NCBI GenBank assembly: GCA_008711295.1 | Contig: VUYV01000010.1 | Coordinates: 4,650,522-4,714,521 of the forward strand | DNA: 64,000 nucleotides | Direction of reading: 5' to 3' | Source of the DNA: Anarhynchus alexandrinus | Lineage: Eukaryota; Chordata; Aves; Charadriiformes; Charadriidae | Shown: in pieces, positions 42,201-56,800 of the stretch | How the letters are laid out: every line of letters starts with the position of its first letter | Position numbering within the stretch: position 1 is the stretch's first letter | Program-made: the position numbers and the translations under genes | Notes under the pieces: generated by a model | What the model was told of the DNA's origin: nothing | What the model saw: only the letters and a program-made list of their open reading frames with translations | Databases searched by the model: none

Positions 42201-45200
42201 GGCTGTCTTCCAACCAGGAGACTTAGAAGAATCCCGAAGAGGTCTTTGTGTTCAGACCAAGACTTGTGCTGAGCTGTGGGCACTATCTGTAAAGCGACTC
42301 TATGAAAATGACATCATTGTGTGGCAAACGCGTTCTTCCTACAGTAAATTTGTGTGGCATGCAAAGCCAAACCTGAGCTTTTTGAAACTGTCAGCGTCTT
42401 GAGCTCAGTCTTGCAGCTAAATACCACGTTGTGTTCTTTCTACTTCGTGTCTCTCACATCAGCAACAATACAAACTCGGCAATCAAACCTGAGCTGGCGG
42501 TTTTTGCGATGACTCACAGGGCTGATGAAAACACAATTGCTCTCCCAGATCTGGGCTGGCTCAAAACAGCAGCAAATGTATCAAAGAGGTGTCTCTTAAT
42601 TCCCCACCCTTTGTTCAGAAAATTAAACACACACAGAGAAGAGACAGATGCAGTAATGGAGTGTGCATTTTACCCTCGTTTGTAACTGGTCCAACTCTTA
42701 ACTAATGGGGCTTAATGTCGTTGTACATTATGATTTCAGACGGGTGTCTTTACTCACGCTGAGCGATGCACTCCACGAGAAGCAGTAACAAAACCACGCG
42801 CTCACCATCCGAAGCACTGAGAAATAAGGCCAGAGTGAGACTCCGTAACTTAAAATGACATTTAGCAGCATAACAGCCCCATAACCTCGAGATAGAGGCT
42901 CTTAACCCATAGCAGGCTTATTTCTAATGCTGTGTTTGTCACAGGTGACATGAAGTTACGTGCTCCCCGGACAGCAGTGACACACAATAGAGAAACCCTC
43001 AGTCTCTCTGAAGGCAAAAATATTTGTCCTTGTCACCCAGCGGAAGATGGCAAGCCCAGCCCAGCATCTGTTGTAATCATACCGGCACAGCAAACCCAGG
43101 GGGAGGAAAATTAAAGCAGCAAAGAGGTAGTGCCTACCTTTTGAATCAATTTATCTTAGGGCATGCTTGCAGCCCTCCTCTGCGAGACACCGCTGCTGTG
43201 CGCTGGCAACATCTCTAAAGCAGTCAACAAATATCGACCTCTAAAACGCCAGCCAGCCAGGCTTCTCTGTATGAACCTTGGATGTGACTCAGCGTGGGAA
43301 TACATCTTCAAAAGCACCAGTTTCAGACAGCATTCTCTTAAAAAAAAAAAAAAAAATCCTCCCAAACAGTTCATTTCAAATTGCTCTTCCTTCTTCCTTT
43401 TGTTTTTGTTTTTAATTGCAGCAGGAACAAGCTTTTTGGGGCTACTATTTTAAAAGTCTAGGCCTAGGAGAAGTTCTGCCAAGTCCTAGCAAAACACAAT
43501 GTAATTTTAAAAAATTACAGTCTGACAAACTGCTGCTTTGAGAGAACGATTATCTTCTAAATGACGGGGCAGGCTGTCTCAAATCGCTGCTTTACATGAG
43601 CTAGAGAAGGGGCTGCAGGAACGCGTAGCGGTCACTTCTCTAACTCCGTGCAGGCCCTGGACTTCCAAGACAGCTGAACATCACCGTGCTGCTAATGAAA
43701 ATCCCAGGGAACCGCTCTGCACCGTCCTTGCTCAGCCTGAATTTGGCTACTGTGCTGAAACATCAGAAGGGTACCAGGCAAGTCCGTTCCTGCCTTGTTA
43801 CAACTCCAGATTGATACCACACGGCTCCATCAAATAACAATAAATCATGTCTCACAGATATGATTAAATTCCTTTGCATTATTTAAGTGTGAGCTGGACA
43901 GAGCACTAGGGAATACTGCACAGAGACCGGGCACGCAAGGAACAGCAGTGATCACTTAAATGTGTCTGATGCTCTAGACAACAGTCCGGATTCAAGCGGG
44001 AGGTGGAACTGAGAAAGCAGTGACGGATGATCTCTGGGTCTCACCAGAGATGGGAGAATCATCTGTTTTCATTCCTCCAGACCCCTCTGCAGCTTTCAGA
44101 CCTGTCAACAATAAAGCACTGCCTGGCAGGAGTGAAGTAGCCCAGGACAACCCTGTGACATAGCTCTTCCAAATAAACTGGAGTGATGGGCAATGGCACC
44201 TCCACTGTCTATCCCACTCAGCACCTCCCGGACCACAACATGAAGGGACATGCAGGGAGGATTTGAGAAGCTATCGAAAGGCAGAGAAGACACGGCCCCG
44301 CCTGCCCTTCGCTCCACATCGCCATACTGCAGGTACCAAGATGCTGCACCGCACAGGGGAGGATGACAAAAGGCCAGGAAACAGCTGGCTGAAACTGAAC
44401 CCAAATTCAGAGACACGATGCTACTCAGCAAAGAAAAGTGGTTTGGAGAAGGCTCCAGCCACAATGCCGTCTTTTAGCCCCAAACGAGCCTGTTCCCTGC
44501 AGTCATCCCTTCTGGGTCCAGGCGGAGGGACAGCGTGTGACGTGCTGGCCACATTGCCGACAGCCTTCCTGGCAGGCAATGAACAGCTTTTTGTTGCTGG
44601 ACATGAACCCATGTCCTTCAGCTCACTTCCCAGAAGCCATCAGACTTTGAACCTGCAAACCACCACATCCCTACGGCCAAGGCCAGTGCAAACCATCCAC
44701 AGTGCCACCTCCCAAGATGCAGGGCCCCAGAGAGTCAACACCATCATCCCAACCTGGGGCCACCGGCACCACAGCTGCTGCTTCCAAACAAGCAGGGCGA
44801 GAGGGCAAAAGCAAGAAAAAGTTGTCTGGTGGGTATTCTATAATGGTACAAGCTGATCTGTCCAGGGGGGAATTCGCCCCTGAGTTTACCCCAGGGGAGA
44901 AGGTTAAATTCACTTTTAAGAGTTTACAGAATAGAAAACAATTCCAACAGCTTGAGACACTGCAGCCCAAAGCAGGCACGGGTCCCCGTCTTCCAGCTTT
45001 AGCAATCTACAGAGCTCTGCTTGCTTCTGGCTGTAACCTAGAGCATTAACACTGTACAAGATTTATGTTTAAAGCATATTAGTAACCCTTTCTAATGATG
45101 AAGGAGGCATTTTTAGCAAACGGTAAATTCTGCAGAAGCTCTGTTTGGCAGAGTTATCAATAATCCTATTAATGACAAGGTGCAATTTACAGCAAACCGG

Positions 45201-47780
45201 CAGTGGAAAGGAGATACAGGACTTATGTGAAACAAAAAGATAATACAATATTATTCCATTGACTGTGCTTTCTCTTAATTGCCTTGTTATGTACGCTTGG
45301 GGCGCACAATCTATCACGGATGAAGTTGTTTGTTCATAAAGCAGCACGCAAGAGGTTTTTAATCCAAGATCCCTCTAGCTGCATTTCAGGATTTATTTCA
45401 AAGTTGTCTTTAATTTTTCTATTTTGTGTAAGTTTATCCTAACATTAGGAAGCACTCCTCTGAAAAGAAATTGCTGTGCTCAATTGTGCTACTTGTACCG
45501 GATTAAGTGACTGCTTACTAAGGCTTTACTCAGTAAGACTGCGCAAAGAGACACCATTGGCAAAACAGACTGCAGATCTCGTGTCGCTCTTCCCTGTCCC
45601 CAGGTTGGCAGAAGGGCTGCTGGCCCTCAGGACAGAATCCATCTAACGCTCATTTGTGCATGTCCAAGTGACCCGTGTTCAACGTGCCAGGTTCAGTGCC
45701 CGTATTACAGCCAAGGCATGGAGAATACCCTCTGCACAACTATGAAGCAACTCTACCAAACTGAAAGTCATAATTTTAACATAACAAGCAAGCTTTACCC
45801 CTAAGAATGCATCTATCCTATTAACACATGAAAAAACACACTGGAAACTTTCCAGATTGCAGAAAGATGCATTTGAGGCTTTAAAATTATTTAAATGATT
45901 TGTTTTCTTTTCAACATTAACTCATCTTCAGGTGTCCGTGTGGGAGGGCAGACAGATGGTTACTCAGCTGAGGAACTTGAGGCTGTTCTCTCTTTGTATA
46001 ATGGTAACAACCAGCAGTCTGGAAAGAAGATAGGCTTCAGGCCGGGCCAAAGTCCAAATACAGGAGAAGAGGCTGCGGAAACATCATTTAAGGGAACTGC
46101 TCAGATCTAGCTTTTGTGTGGTTTTGCTTCAGCTTAGATTCCCAAGACTCTCACAGATGGATTTGGTCATTACGCCATGAACAGCTAAAAAGCCCAAGGT
46201 GCACATTTTTATACCATATATAGTGCTCGGAATGGAAGCTACGCTGAGAATGAAGATGATGATGATGAATGAATTTATTTTATTTGTAGTTTTAATTATG
46301 GGGTAAATTCCATTTACCACCTAGAATGTGAATGTGTTTTATTACAATAATATGCCTCCGGCACGAAGCCAAGACAGAGATTCCAAGCAAGGGGGAGGGG
46401 GCATTAAATTGTGCTGGCTGGTGTTGAAAGCACTTGACATCTCTCCATTTCATTTCTTAGGTGCAACATCATAAATAAGCTCAATAAACTGTTGCTTACA
46501 GCCCTGGCCAATTTGAAGCCCTACCTGATAGATTTATTTCAAGTATACACTGTCCTCCAAAGCTGCTGGGAAACAACAACTTATCACTGCCAACCTGTTA
46601 TTTCTAGACCCTACATTGTCCGTAGCATCAGCAAAGTCACTTCCAGCGCTTGTTTGCAGAGCTGCTGGAAGTGCCTGGAAGCCGATGGCTGCCTATACTC
46701 ATTGCTGAAGGCGCAGCGGATAAACCGAGTGACATTTAGCTGTCCTACGTCACTTGCGCTGCCAAAAATGGAGACCACAAAATACAGAAATAGATTTGGA
46801 TTTTTTCAATTCACATTCCACAGTTTAGGAGAACTAGAGAATTATTCCTTGCTTAAGATAACAACATTGGCCAATCTTTTTCTATAGCTCTACTCACATA
46901 GCGACCAAGTTGATTAGCACGAGAATAATTCAAAGTTTTTTTCAGAACTTTCTCTTATAAAAGCCATCAGTTTGGCATTACCTGCCTCTGGCAAACGCAG
47001 GACAAAAATCAGCTGCGGGTGTTTCTCCAGGTGTGTGATTGCTAAAATATACACATGTGGCTGGCATCCTCCATGCAGCTGACTTATGTTGGGAGGACTG
47101 GAACTCGGACTTTCCAATTTGTGGAAAGACTTACCTTAAAACAAACTGCAAATGAGACAGTCACAGTCTGCTCTATTAGTTCGGGTACACGGTGAAATTA
47201 GTGAAACCAATTCAATCCCGGGATCCGATGCCTTAGTGACGAGCAGTGCAATTGCTGTGCACAGCTGATGCGAGCTGGGAGCTCGCGCCACAAGAAGCAG
47301 CATTTGCAACGCACACCTATCTTTGGGTTCTCCGGCCCGGAAAGCTATTTCACACTCATGCTGTTACACTGCTCTGGCTGATATTTCAGCTTGCAAAAAA
47401 TCAAACCTTACCCTGCTCATCCCTTGACAAGGCTGTTTGCCACTCACCACCCTCCGCACGTCCTGAGTCCTACAGCAGCTTTTCCGTCTCACACATTCAG
47501 TGCAGCAGTTTGGCCTCTGATCCCAGCTGGAGCTGCCGGGCAGAGGGAGAGAGTCCAAGAGATTTCCACATTATCGTGGCTCTCCATGAATGACTTCAAA
47601 GGAACACACAGATCCTATCTTCACGAGATTAGCTCAAGTGTACTGCCTGCGTAGGCAAGCTTGTTCCAGTCTTTCATCCTGTAACTTGCAGGATCTTCAT
47701 ACAACAGAGAGAATTCAAGACCACGTTTGCCAAAGCCTCCTACACTGGGTCTGCAGGATGGTCATTTCCAGCTGCCAGAG

Positions 47781-47822
47781 CTATAGGAGAGGATGGGACA
47801 ACACTTATAGCCTCTCCTATAG
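47781..47822. repeat. Perfect 12-bp inverted repeat with 18-base spacer
   Basis: CTATAGGAGAGG (47781-47792) is the exact reverse complement of CCTCTCCTATAG (47811-47822). There is no further homology on either side. Confidence 0.9.
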
Positions 47823-50800
47823 GACAGAGAGGTGTTTATTCTAAGGTACACAGCAACCACCATTGTTTTGCTTAATAAGTATTCAAATCTTGTCCTGTTT
47901 TGCGTTCCAGAATTACTTTTACTAGTCAGTTTACACAACATACATAATTACATTTCCATGAATACAAACCCCATTTCCTGTCGTGCCTTTACATTCAAAT
48001 AAACAGCTCAGCGATACATAAATGCATGTCTGAAGGATAGCGAGTCCCTGGGAGCTTTGGGTGCATCCTTACAGGAAGGAGCTTTGCCCACGGAGTGGGG
48101 GACAGGAGCTGCGCCTGCCATGAACAGTAAACAACACTATCTTGAAAAAGTACGTGTGGGCTCCTGCGTGCAGCTGTGAAGCCCAGGGGAAGCTCCATAT
48201 GCTGTTAGATTTCTACTTAATGCTGTCAGACAGAGGCTGTTGGGGCTCTGCACAAGCTGCTCTGGATGGAGCCGGGACGATCCCTGCTCACAGCTGTGTT
48301 TGAACCCAATTGCTCTTCCACAAGTCAGATTTCCAGCAGCACTGCAGTGACCGCCAGGTATGCGATGAAGCTACCCTCACCAGTGCTCTTGTGGACTTGC
48401 TTGTGGATTTTCACAGCATCTCCATGAATGACACTCTCTGGATTTCAAATCACCCCACCAGGACAGCATTGGAGAACCAGGGACAGAGAAAAGGCACATT
48501 CTCCATAACTTCTGCAGTGGCTGAAATGAATCAGAGGGAGCTCAGTGATGGAAACATAAGCTGAGCTTCACCTCCACATCCTGCTCACGCCAGCTGCAAG
48601 AGGAAGGACAGGGCAGAGAGAACAAAAATCACACGGCTGCGGTTTTCTCCCGACGACTTCAGCTCAGCGTACTGGCAGGCTCCACGCCGGGCTGCGGACC
48701 GCCACCTCCGCTCCAGGAGCCAAACCCCCTTCGCTGAGGGCGCCTGGCAGGGCCGGCCTGCGGGGGGGTTTCTGTTTCCTCACTGTGAGCCCAAATGCGA
48801 ATGAACCTCAAAGTTTCAGGGTGGCAAAAGATGACAATGGCGCAAGTTTCCCTCTCCTGGATGAAACCTCGGGTCGTGCCAACTGGTGCTGCATTATGCA
48901 CATCTCAAACTGCTCCAGCTCCGCATTAGCATTCTGGAGCACAGCTTTATCCTCCTGCCTCGGAGACCAGCCCCTGCTTTACATAAATCTTTAATGAAAT
49001 GCTCTGCCTCAAGCACCAATGCCTACGCACAAAAGGCAGAGTTGAAGGAAAACACGGATTTACCTACAAAAAACCAGAGCAGTTCTACAGATAGCACATG
49101 GAAATGACACTTGCTACACCTCTCTGGGGCTCCTGGGGCACCACTAAAGAGAAGGCAGAGCATCAAGAAAAGTGAGGAGCTGGGAACAATCGCAAGTCCT
49201 TTCCAGAAAGGCAGGGAGGAGAGTCCTTTAACTGTGGTACATGCTAAAACCCAGCAGGACCGATCCAGTCTCACAACATGCGTGTCTGGTTGATGCACAT
49301 GTGGGAGGTTGTAAGGCTGCACGTGCCAGGTCGCCGCCATCAGACGCTCCACAGCAATGAAACAGGCTTCCCACCGATCAGGAGACTTACGTTAAAACCT
49401 CGGGATTTTAAAAACACACGCACAAGTCTATCAACTTTATATTCCCTCTGGGATTCCAAGCGCTTATGGTTAATGCTGTCAAGTGTTTCAAGCGCTTTCT
49501 TCATGAATTTAAAGGCTGTAAATGTCCATCTCCCACTGCAACATGCACTAAGTAGAAATAAGAATAGAAACTGAAACCATACCACTGTGAATCAGGACTA
49601 GGACTTGTGATTTTAAGATAAAACTAAGTACCATGAAACTAAAGATAAAATTACAGGGGCTGGCAACACAGTGCGATAAGGACAGTTACGGTCCTGATGC
49701 AAAACAGTGAGCAGGGGACGTTACAAGGCCCGCAGAGCTGAGAACACAGACTGCAATGCAAAGACATCAAGCATTCAGGGCTTCATACTATAAGGCTCGA
49801 TTGATGATTTTCAAAGCAGTCTACAGGAAATAAGGCATGTATCTTCCATGAATCTTAATGGAAAATGTTTAAAGCCCCAAGACTACCTTGAAAATGAAGT
49901 ATTTCAGCTTCACAATCTGGATTGGATGCCTAAATTTTCATTTTTACTATTCACATCTGCATGTAGGCCCCAGGTCAGTAAATCATTTAAACGTCTGCTT
50001 CAATATGCAACAGCCAATAACGCTACTCATGTGCTCAAAATTAAGTAAACATGTAAATATCCCATCCAGCAGAGATGGGGTCGCTCACATGGTTCTGTGT
50101 TTTGCTGAACTGGTGCCTAAAACCTGCAGAGAGGCTGCCATAAGGAAGTTAGGTTTTGCCAACAAATACCACAGTGTTACCATGCTTATTCTTATAAATG
50201 AAGACAAAAGGCAACGTCAGAGACATGCTCCAAGACATCAGGGTGTCTCAGAGACATTAGTTACTTGTGCACCTTGGCTTTCTCATACATATTTTGGGCT
50301 CACAAATCAGGGATCTGAACTAAGTTGAAAAACTGGACCCAACTGAATGTTTTTCAAATATCTCTTTACTTTTTCTGAGCAGCAGGAGTCCTGGACTAGG
50401 TTTTCTGTATCACATAGCTATCGTGAGGATTAAAAATAAAGCAAGAAAACCCTCCAAACACAATACCTTACAATAACAGCAACTTTGAGTAGGACAAATC
50501 TTCCTCCCCAGCTGGATTTCAAATACACAAAATACAGAGGGCTTTGGCAATTCAAAATACCTCCAACTTTGGCCCCCCCTTACCTTTGCAGGGCAGCACA
50601 GGAGGCCCAGGGACAGGAACTAAACTCAGGAACTTGAGCCGAGTGCCCAAAGAAGGGCAAGAGGTTGTTATACCCTTTGGGATGAGGCATTTTGGGAAGG
50701 ATCACCATGAACATTTGGACCTAATCTCTGACTTGGGAACTGAGGTCTCTGAAAGCGTGGAAGTATGTGGATCCCATCATCTGATTCTCCCTTACCCTGA

Positions 50801-53800
50801 TCATCATAAGAGTCTGACAATAAGTTAATGACTTCATGCACACAACATTTTAGCTTTCTAAAGCCAAACAGCTATTTGTGGCTGCATTTTGAAACTCAGA
50901 ACCCAACAATAATCATGTAAAAAACTCAGAAGTTTCCATCTGCAGGCACATCCATCCACGGTAAGCAGTAAGTAGGTAAGACAGGAGTTGGATGTTCAAC
51001 ATAATCTAGTGCGACCATGCGCAGCGTGAAGGAGCGATCCTGCTCTCCCACCACTACCTGTTGCTTCTCTTGCAACGGAGACAGCAACTGGGAGACAAGG
51101 GATGAGTCTGTTTGATCTGCTGATCCAGCAGGAAATTAACACACCAAGAGATAAAAAACCCTCCAAGGACTGCTCTGCCCCTTATCAAAACCGAACATTG
51201 CCCACAGGATGAGCCCAGGGAGCCCGCTCCCATCAGCCACAAAACCTGCAAACCCAAGGCAAGAGAGAGGAAGGAGATGCACAACTGCAAAAGAGGACAG
51301 AGACAGTTCCTTTTAGCACCAGTTCACTGGTAGGGTAAAACCTTCCAGCCACGGTCCTGGTGAGCAAGTGGCATCCAGCACATGTGGGAGAGGAGACAAA
51401 GTTGTGGTTTTTTGGGGTTAGCCAGCAGACAGAGGCAGGTTTGCAGAATAGTACATAACCAATGCACGCAGAGATGCGCACATAAAAATCACAGCACGCG
51501 GCTGGCAATCTGTGCGATACTTTCCCACAGCTGTGCCAAGAGGCACACTCAGATGAAGGGTGCACATTTGGCCTCCTCCGTACAGCTGTAAGCTTGGCCA
51601 AAGTCCTGCCAAGCACAGACGAGTGCCATTTTTCATACCAAATCCCTCCTCCCTCCCCGAAATCCTCCATGTATTTTTGTAATGTGGAAGGAAGAGCAGA
51701 TGTGAGAGGCAAGAGGACTCACCTCCCCACTGTGCGTTCATGGTTAGGCGCTGAAGGTACGTGGCCCATTTGCACGGGGGCACCAGGCTTGTGCCAGCAG
51801 GTACCAATCACAGCAGCTCACAGTTGGAAGATTGCACAAGCTTCCACTGCCTTCCTCGGGTGGCTATCGCAGTCTGAGCTGCGTCCACATTGTCCTAGAG
51901 AGACACTCAGCTAAACCCAACTGAAACAATCTTTCACTCATTGTACTGGTACTGCCAGCAGAGAGAAAGCAAGCTGCAGCATCTTCTGCAGCCCTTTATT
52001 CATAATCTCTCTGGTAAGGTTATTACTCTTCTGCAGACAAACACCTTCGGGACCCTCATCTTCCCAAACATACACAGACCCCTACTCCTACATTGCGGCA
52101 AGACAAGGACTTATGTGAACGGGTACTCAGAGTCACAGCATACCCTGCATAAAGAATGGGGTTTCCTTCAACTTGTTTCTGTGTGAGTGACAACATCGTT
52201 TTCAGAAAAAGCAGCTAATTTTGATCCTTCCGAGTAATTCCACTGATTGGAGCCACCGGTAAATTGCTCTGTGGCTCATTGATTACGCTCAATGTGAATA
52301 ATTACATTACTAAAATAGGCTGGCTGAAGCACCGCTGAAGACAAGTCAGAGCAGCCAGGGATGGCAGAAGCAGTGCACCCACCTGTACCAGGGCCACCCG
52401 AGCACCCTGACTCCAGGAGGACAGTAGGACATGCTTGTGCAGCTGCAGAGAACCGACCTCCAGAAGGTCTGTGGCTCATCTGTTCTTCCCTATGGCTGTA
52501 TCTTGCTCCCGAGTGGATGGGCCACTTCATGCCGTGGTCCCAGACGTGCATTTAGTATGCATGACGGTGCTCCTGAGGGCAGTGCCTTCACAAGGCAATG
52601 CTAAACATGCTGACGAAGGCAAGGGAAGTGACCTGGAAATGACAAAGTGAAGCAAGGCAAGGAGCAAAGATGAGGCGGCCGAGGAGAAACGTTTGCATGG
52701 TTATATCGATAAAGCACGCCGAGGAAAAGCGATGAGTTTTGTCTGAGACAGTTGGTGCAGTGCAGGCGTTGCTAGGTGTCTCTGGTTTGGGCAAAAGCTC
52801 TGTAGATTGGCAGGCAGAAGATTAATCTTGCGCCGCCCAGAAGTGGTGGGGGCTACATATGAAAGGAAAAAAAAGCTACTTCAGGTTTTTCATCACGTAG
52901 AATATTACATCAAACGGTAGAAACGCACTGTCCTGAGCACAGTAACAGCTTCCTGGCAGCAAGCACAGAGCTGCCACGCAATTCTGAGCAGGTTAAACTG
53001 TAATTCTCAAAGCCGAGGTCCCTTTTTCACAACAAGAAGTAGCAGAAAAATTACTTTTAATATGCAGAAGGAATCACTTGTAAAATCAAAGATAATTCTA
53101 AAAAGCTACAGAGCTACTTTTCATGACAGATGACGTTTTAAACACAGCAAGAGAGAAGAAACTTCCCTTAAATAGGTGCCAGTTAATTAACGAGATTTGG
53201 TAAATGAGTGCATTTCCTGCACAACAAACTACAGACTTCCACTTCCAAAGTACATTATGTTAAATTGGACAAAGGCCCATTACTCTGGAATAAAAGATTG
53301 CCCACTGGAGGGTTCGCACTAAAATAAGTATTCCAAGAATATCTTCATCCAGGAATACAAGCAGTGTATTTGCAAGTGGACACCAAGCAATTCTTAAATA
53401 TACGAATATCTCGTAAAGAAATTAGTACAGTCAAAGATTAAGCTTCTAGTAGCCAAACAAAACACAGTAGCTAGGCCTACTGGTTTATACAAAAGCTCAG
53501 GAGACAGACGGATGTGCTGCCTTTTATGAATAAGACCCTCAGGGCATGTGTATGTATAAAGTCATGCACTGGCTCTGTACCCTGCACTATACCACGCAGA
53601 CATCACATCTCTCAGCCTGTCTCAGCACCCAGGGACCACGATGTACTTTTATTTAAACAGGGAACTACAGCATGAGCTGGTTTGTCTGGAGTTAGCTTAA
53701 GCATTCGGGCACCGTGCCGCATGCAGGTTATGGACAGGACAGCATGAGCATCCTTAGCACTATGCAGAAATCCATGGTGGACTTGGGCATTATCATCAAG

Positions 53801-56800
53801 TGGGTGAGTGCATGGCTTGAATGCAAGATAGTGGTGGAGACCACAAATGGAATACGTACTTCCACTTCACACTGGAGGACGCAGAGGTGAGAGCTTTCCA
53901 TCGCAGTCCCCAGGGCCCAACACCCTCAACCCACTGAGAAACTGCGGGGGTGCCACTAAAAGTCGACAGAAGAGAGACCAGTCACAAGACCAGTGTGGTT
54001 CATAAGGACTCTCCCCAGCTCAACCTGTAACACTCCCAAAGCTACCTCCTCCAAAATCCTCCCACAACCTTGTCTACAAGAAGCTTTACACCAGCAGGGC
54101 TCTCAGCCCAGATGAAGGGATGCTCACCAGCGATTCAGACAGCGGGCTCCTAGGCAGGTAAGTCATTTGGGATAGACACCATCTTGACCATGCACTCTCA
54201 GTGGCCATTCTTGAGGCCAGCGGTTGATAATCCTAAACAGAGTATGTGCTACTAACACAGAAAGACTGTTCAAGTTATTCTTTGGAATAATAAGCATCAA
54301 CCTTACCTCCTCAGGAACATCTCTCTTAGGTCTCTCACTGCAACAGCCAAAGTCAACTCACCAGGATGCCAAACTCTTGACTTTCATTATGGTAAATTAT
54401 TCACAGCAGAAGTGTCACTTCAGCAGTGTAAGATACCTTGCCATTATAAATATTTTCAAATCATGACCTTCCTTCCCTTATACCTGTGGAGTCTTAGACC
54501 ACACTGGTTTCTTCACCTTTAAACTGTGCATAGCTGTTCCCACACAGAGGACAGTCCCCAACTTACTGGAACACAGAGCAAAACTCACAAGAACCTTCTC
54601 TAGACCTTCAGAAAGAAGCATTAATATTAATTTCTTACAGCACTCCTAGTGATTTTTCCCATTCCCCAAATTAGATTTCCCTTTCCTACCAGAAGGCCCA
54701 ACTATGCACACACTCCACCTTCAGTATAATCAATATACAGAAGTGAAAGCCTTAAAACATCTCTTTTTACTGCTTTAATACCCTGACTTTTTCCTATGGC
54801 TGTTTGAACTAAATCCATTCTAAACCTTAACTGCATTTCTGTACCAATGATTTCCAATTCAAAGGCTTTGCATTGCCAATTACACACATGCATGCACATA
54901 CCTACATGTGCATCTTCTAGTAATACTTTGAGTGATACTTGAATTCTTTAAGATTCTCTTGAATGCCTTTTACTATTTTCCCACAACGCTATTTAGGCTA
55001 CCAGTTAACCCCCCTGAAACATCACTGCTGCCCGATGCTCTTACAACAGCAGTCAGAGACAGGACCACGTCACAGAACCGTGCGTTCACCTTCTCATACG
55101 CAGATCTGAAGTCCTGGCTTGCCTAGAACCATGGTTTTGCTAACTTGTCTAGGGATGAAAACACCTAGTTATTCACAACTCCACTTACCCACGTCTGTTT
55201 TGGTAGCTCAGAGCAGAAATGCTGAGCCATGCTATGAGAATCATCACCTTTTCTTCAGTGATCTGTTTGGCAAGGCCAGTGCTACCAGTTAACACCGATT
55301 TTGCATGCTAACAGAATGACTAGGACCGTACGGCAGCAGGAGAGCGGGTAGGTACGCTATAGCAGCTGGGACACATCATACCCCTGGTCTCCTATAACAT
55401 GCCACCCCTGAAACGGTAGCAGGGAGGAGCACTACTTTCCATTTCCAGGCCTGGTTTCATGCTGTCCGCCACCCCGAGGTGCGGACACGGGCAGCAGATT
55501 AACCTGTCACAGGCAGGATACGGCTGAAAGTCTACAAAGGGCTTATCCTCCCCGCAGCTTGTGCCAAAATAGCTGGGGAGACTCAAGCACCCGGGTGTTC
55601 CCCACAACCTCAATTCACAGTCAACCTTCCAAGAAGCTACTTGTATATCTATGGAGTCTTCAGGACCATATCGGTTCTGACCTGTAGGTGATAAAAGGAA
55701 AATAAGAGTAGAAATAGTCCCTTCCACAAGCCCTGGCTACCCGGGTATTCTTGCTGGTAGCATTTGTTTGACTTCTCAGTCTGGATGGTTTTTAATTGAA
55801 GCCTCCCGCAGTATCCTGTCTGGGAAAGCATTTCCTAATGCGCTTTCGTCCATTGGGATAAACGCACATTTGTGTGCTCTGGTTAAAAACCAAGACTTTC
55901 CTGATGAAAGGAACTGGAACTTGTATGTTGCATAGAACACCACAGAAATGAAAATACACTTTTCCTTTTATGAGCATGAAAAAAGAAGAAGAGAAACCTT
56001 CCTACATAAGCATGATAAAACAGGCACTCAAGTCACATACTAAGCATTTTACAGTGGTTTGGGAAAGAAAAGAAATACAGAATTTGAAGTTAATATTCCT
56101 CACGGAATGAGATTAGAGATATTTATTTTACGCCCTACTTGAACCATCATAGTAATTTTCATCTGCACTAATAAAAATAAATCAGAAGCTGATCTTCCAT
56201 GCATTAAAATTACCATTTCATGCAACAGTCACAATGTTTGTGAGACATATGTGCCCTTTGGAACTCCTGCCACAAATAGAGCTGAATTTAGGGACTGCTG
56301 CATGCACAAATTTATTACACCAATTCTTTCCAAAGGAGGATATTGTCATGTACCAAATACAATGTGGGCAGCTAGAGAAAAGCATCCAGCACTCCCGGCT
56401 TTCAAGAGGAAAATAAGCAGAACCAAACAACCAAAAAAATCAGTCATATTGCATGGCACCAACTGTTGGGTGACCAGCAGAGCCCTGTTTGGAGCACGCT
56501 CGTCACCCAGACGTGGATTAATGAACTCACAAGCAGTGCCCCTGCCTGCAGCTCAGCCTCTCACAAAGATGCTCATTTGCAGAGCAGCATACGACTTGCT
56601 GTTCGACAGGAGAAGTTCAATATTCATTAACCAAAAGAGCCCCCACTTTGTGCTGCTGCCTGCAGTACAAATCATCTGCCCACGGGTTTTGTCAATCCCA
56701 TCACCCGCTGGTTCGTAAATGCTGTACCTGGAGACACCGCGCAACGCACCGACAGTCCCAGCCCTCAGCCGGGGCGCTTCCATTGCCAGAGTCCAAAGCT

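Larger units (their letters stand above)
35099..48000. other. Non-coding sequence, no gene recognised
   Basis: No exon of a known gene is visible. The stretch holds a TA/CA-rich simple region at 36178-36260, an A-rich tract at 37335-37362, a small CpG-rich patch at 37095-37190, a possible palindromic repeat remnant at 39091-39210, an A17 run near 43341-43357, and a perfect 12-bp inverted repeat at 47781-47822. A 197-codon open frame at 44263-44856 (plus) has no recognisable domain and is likely chance. Confidence 0.55.

Noticed and set aside
44263..44856. 197-codon plus-strand open frame
   Set aside because: No recognisable domain, no splice or promoter context, and the length is within chance expectation.
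53700..53900. Plus-strand segment with an open frame and a GAG|GTGAGA donor, considered as an exon
   Set aside because: The frame is short and closes at the donor; the translation matches no family that I recognise.
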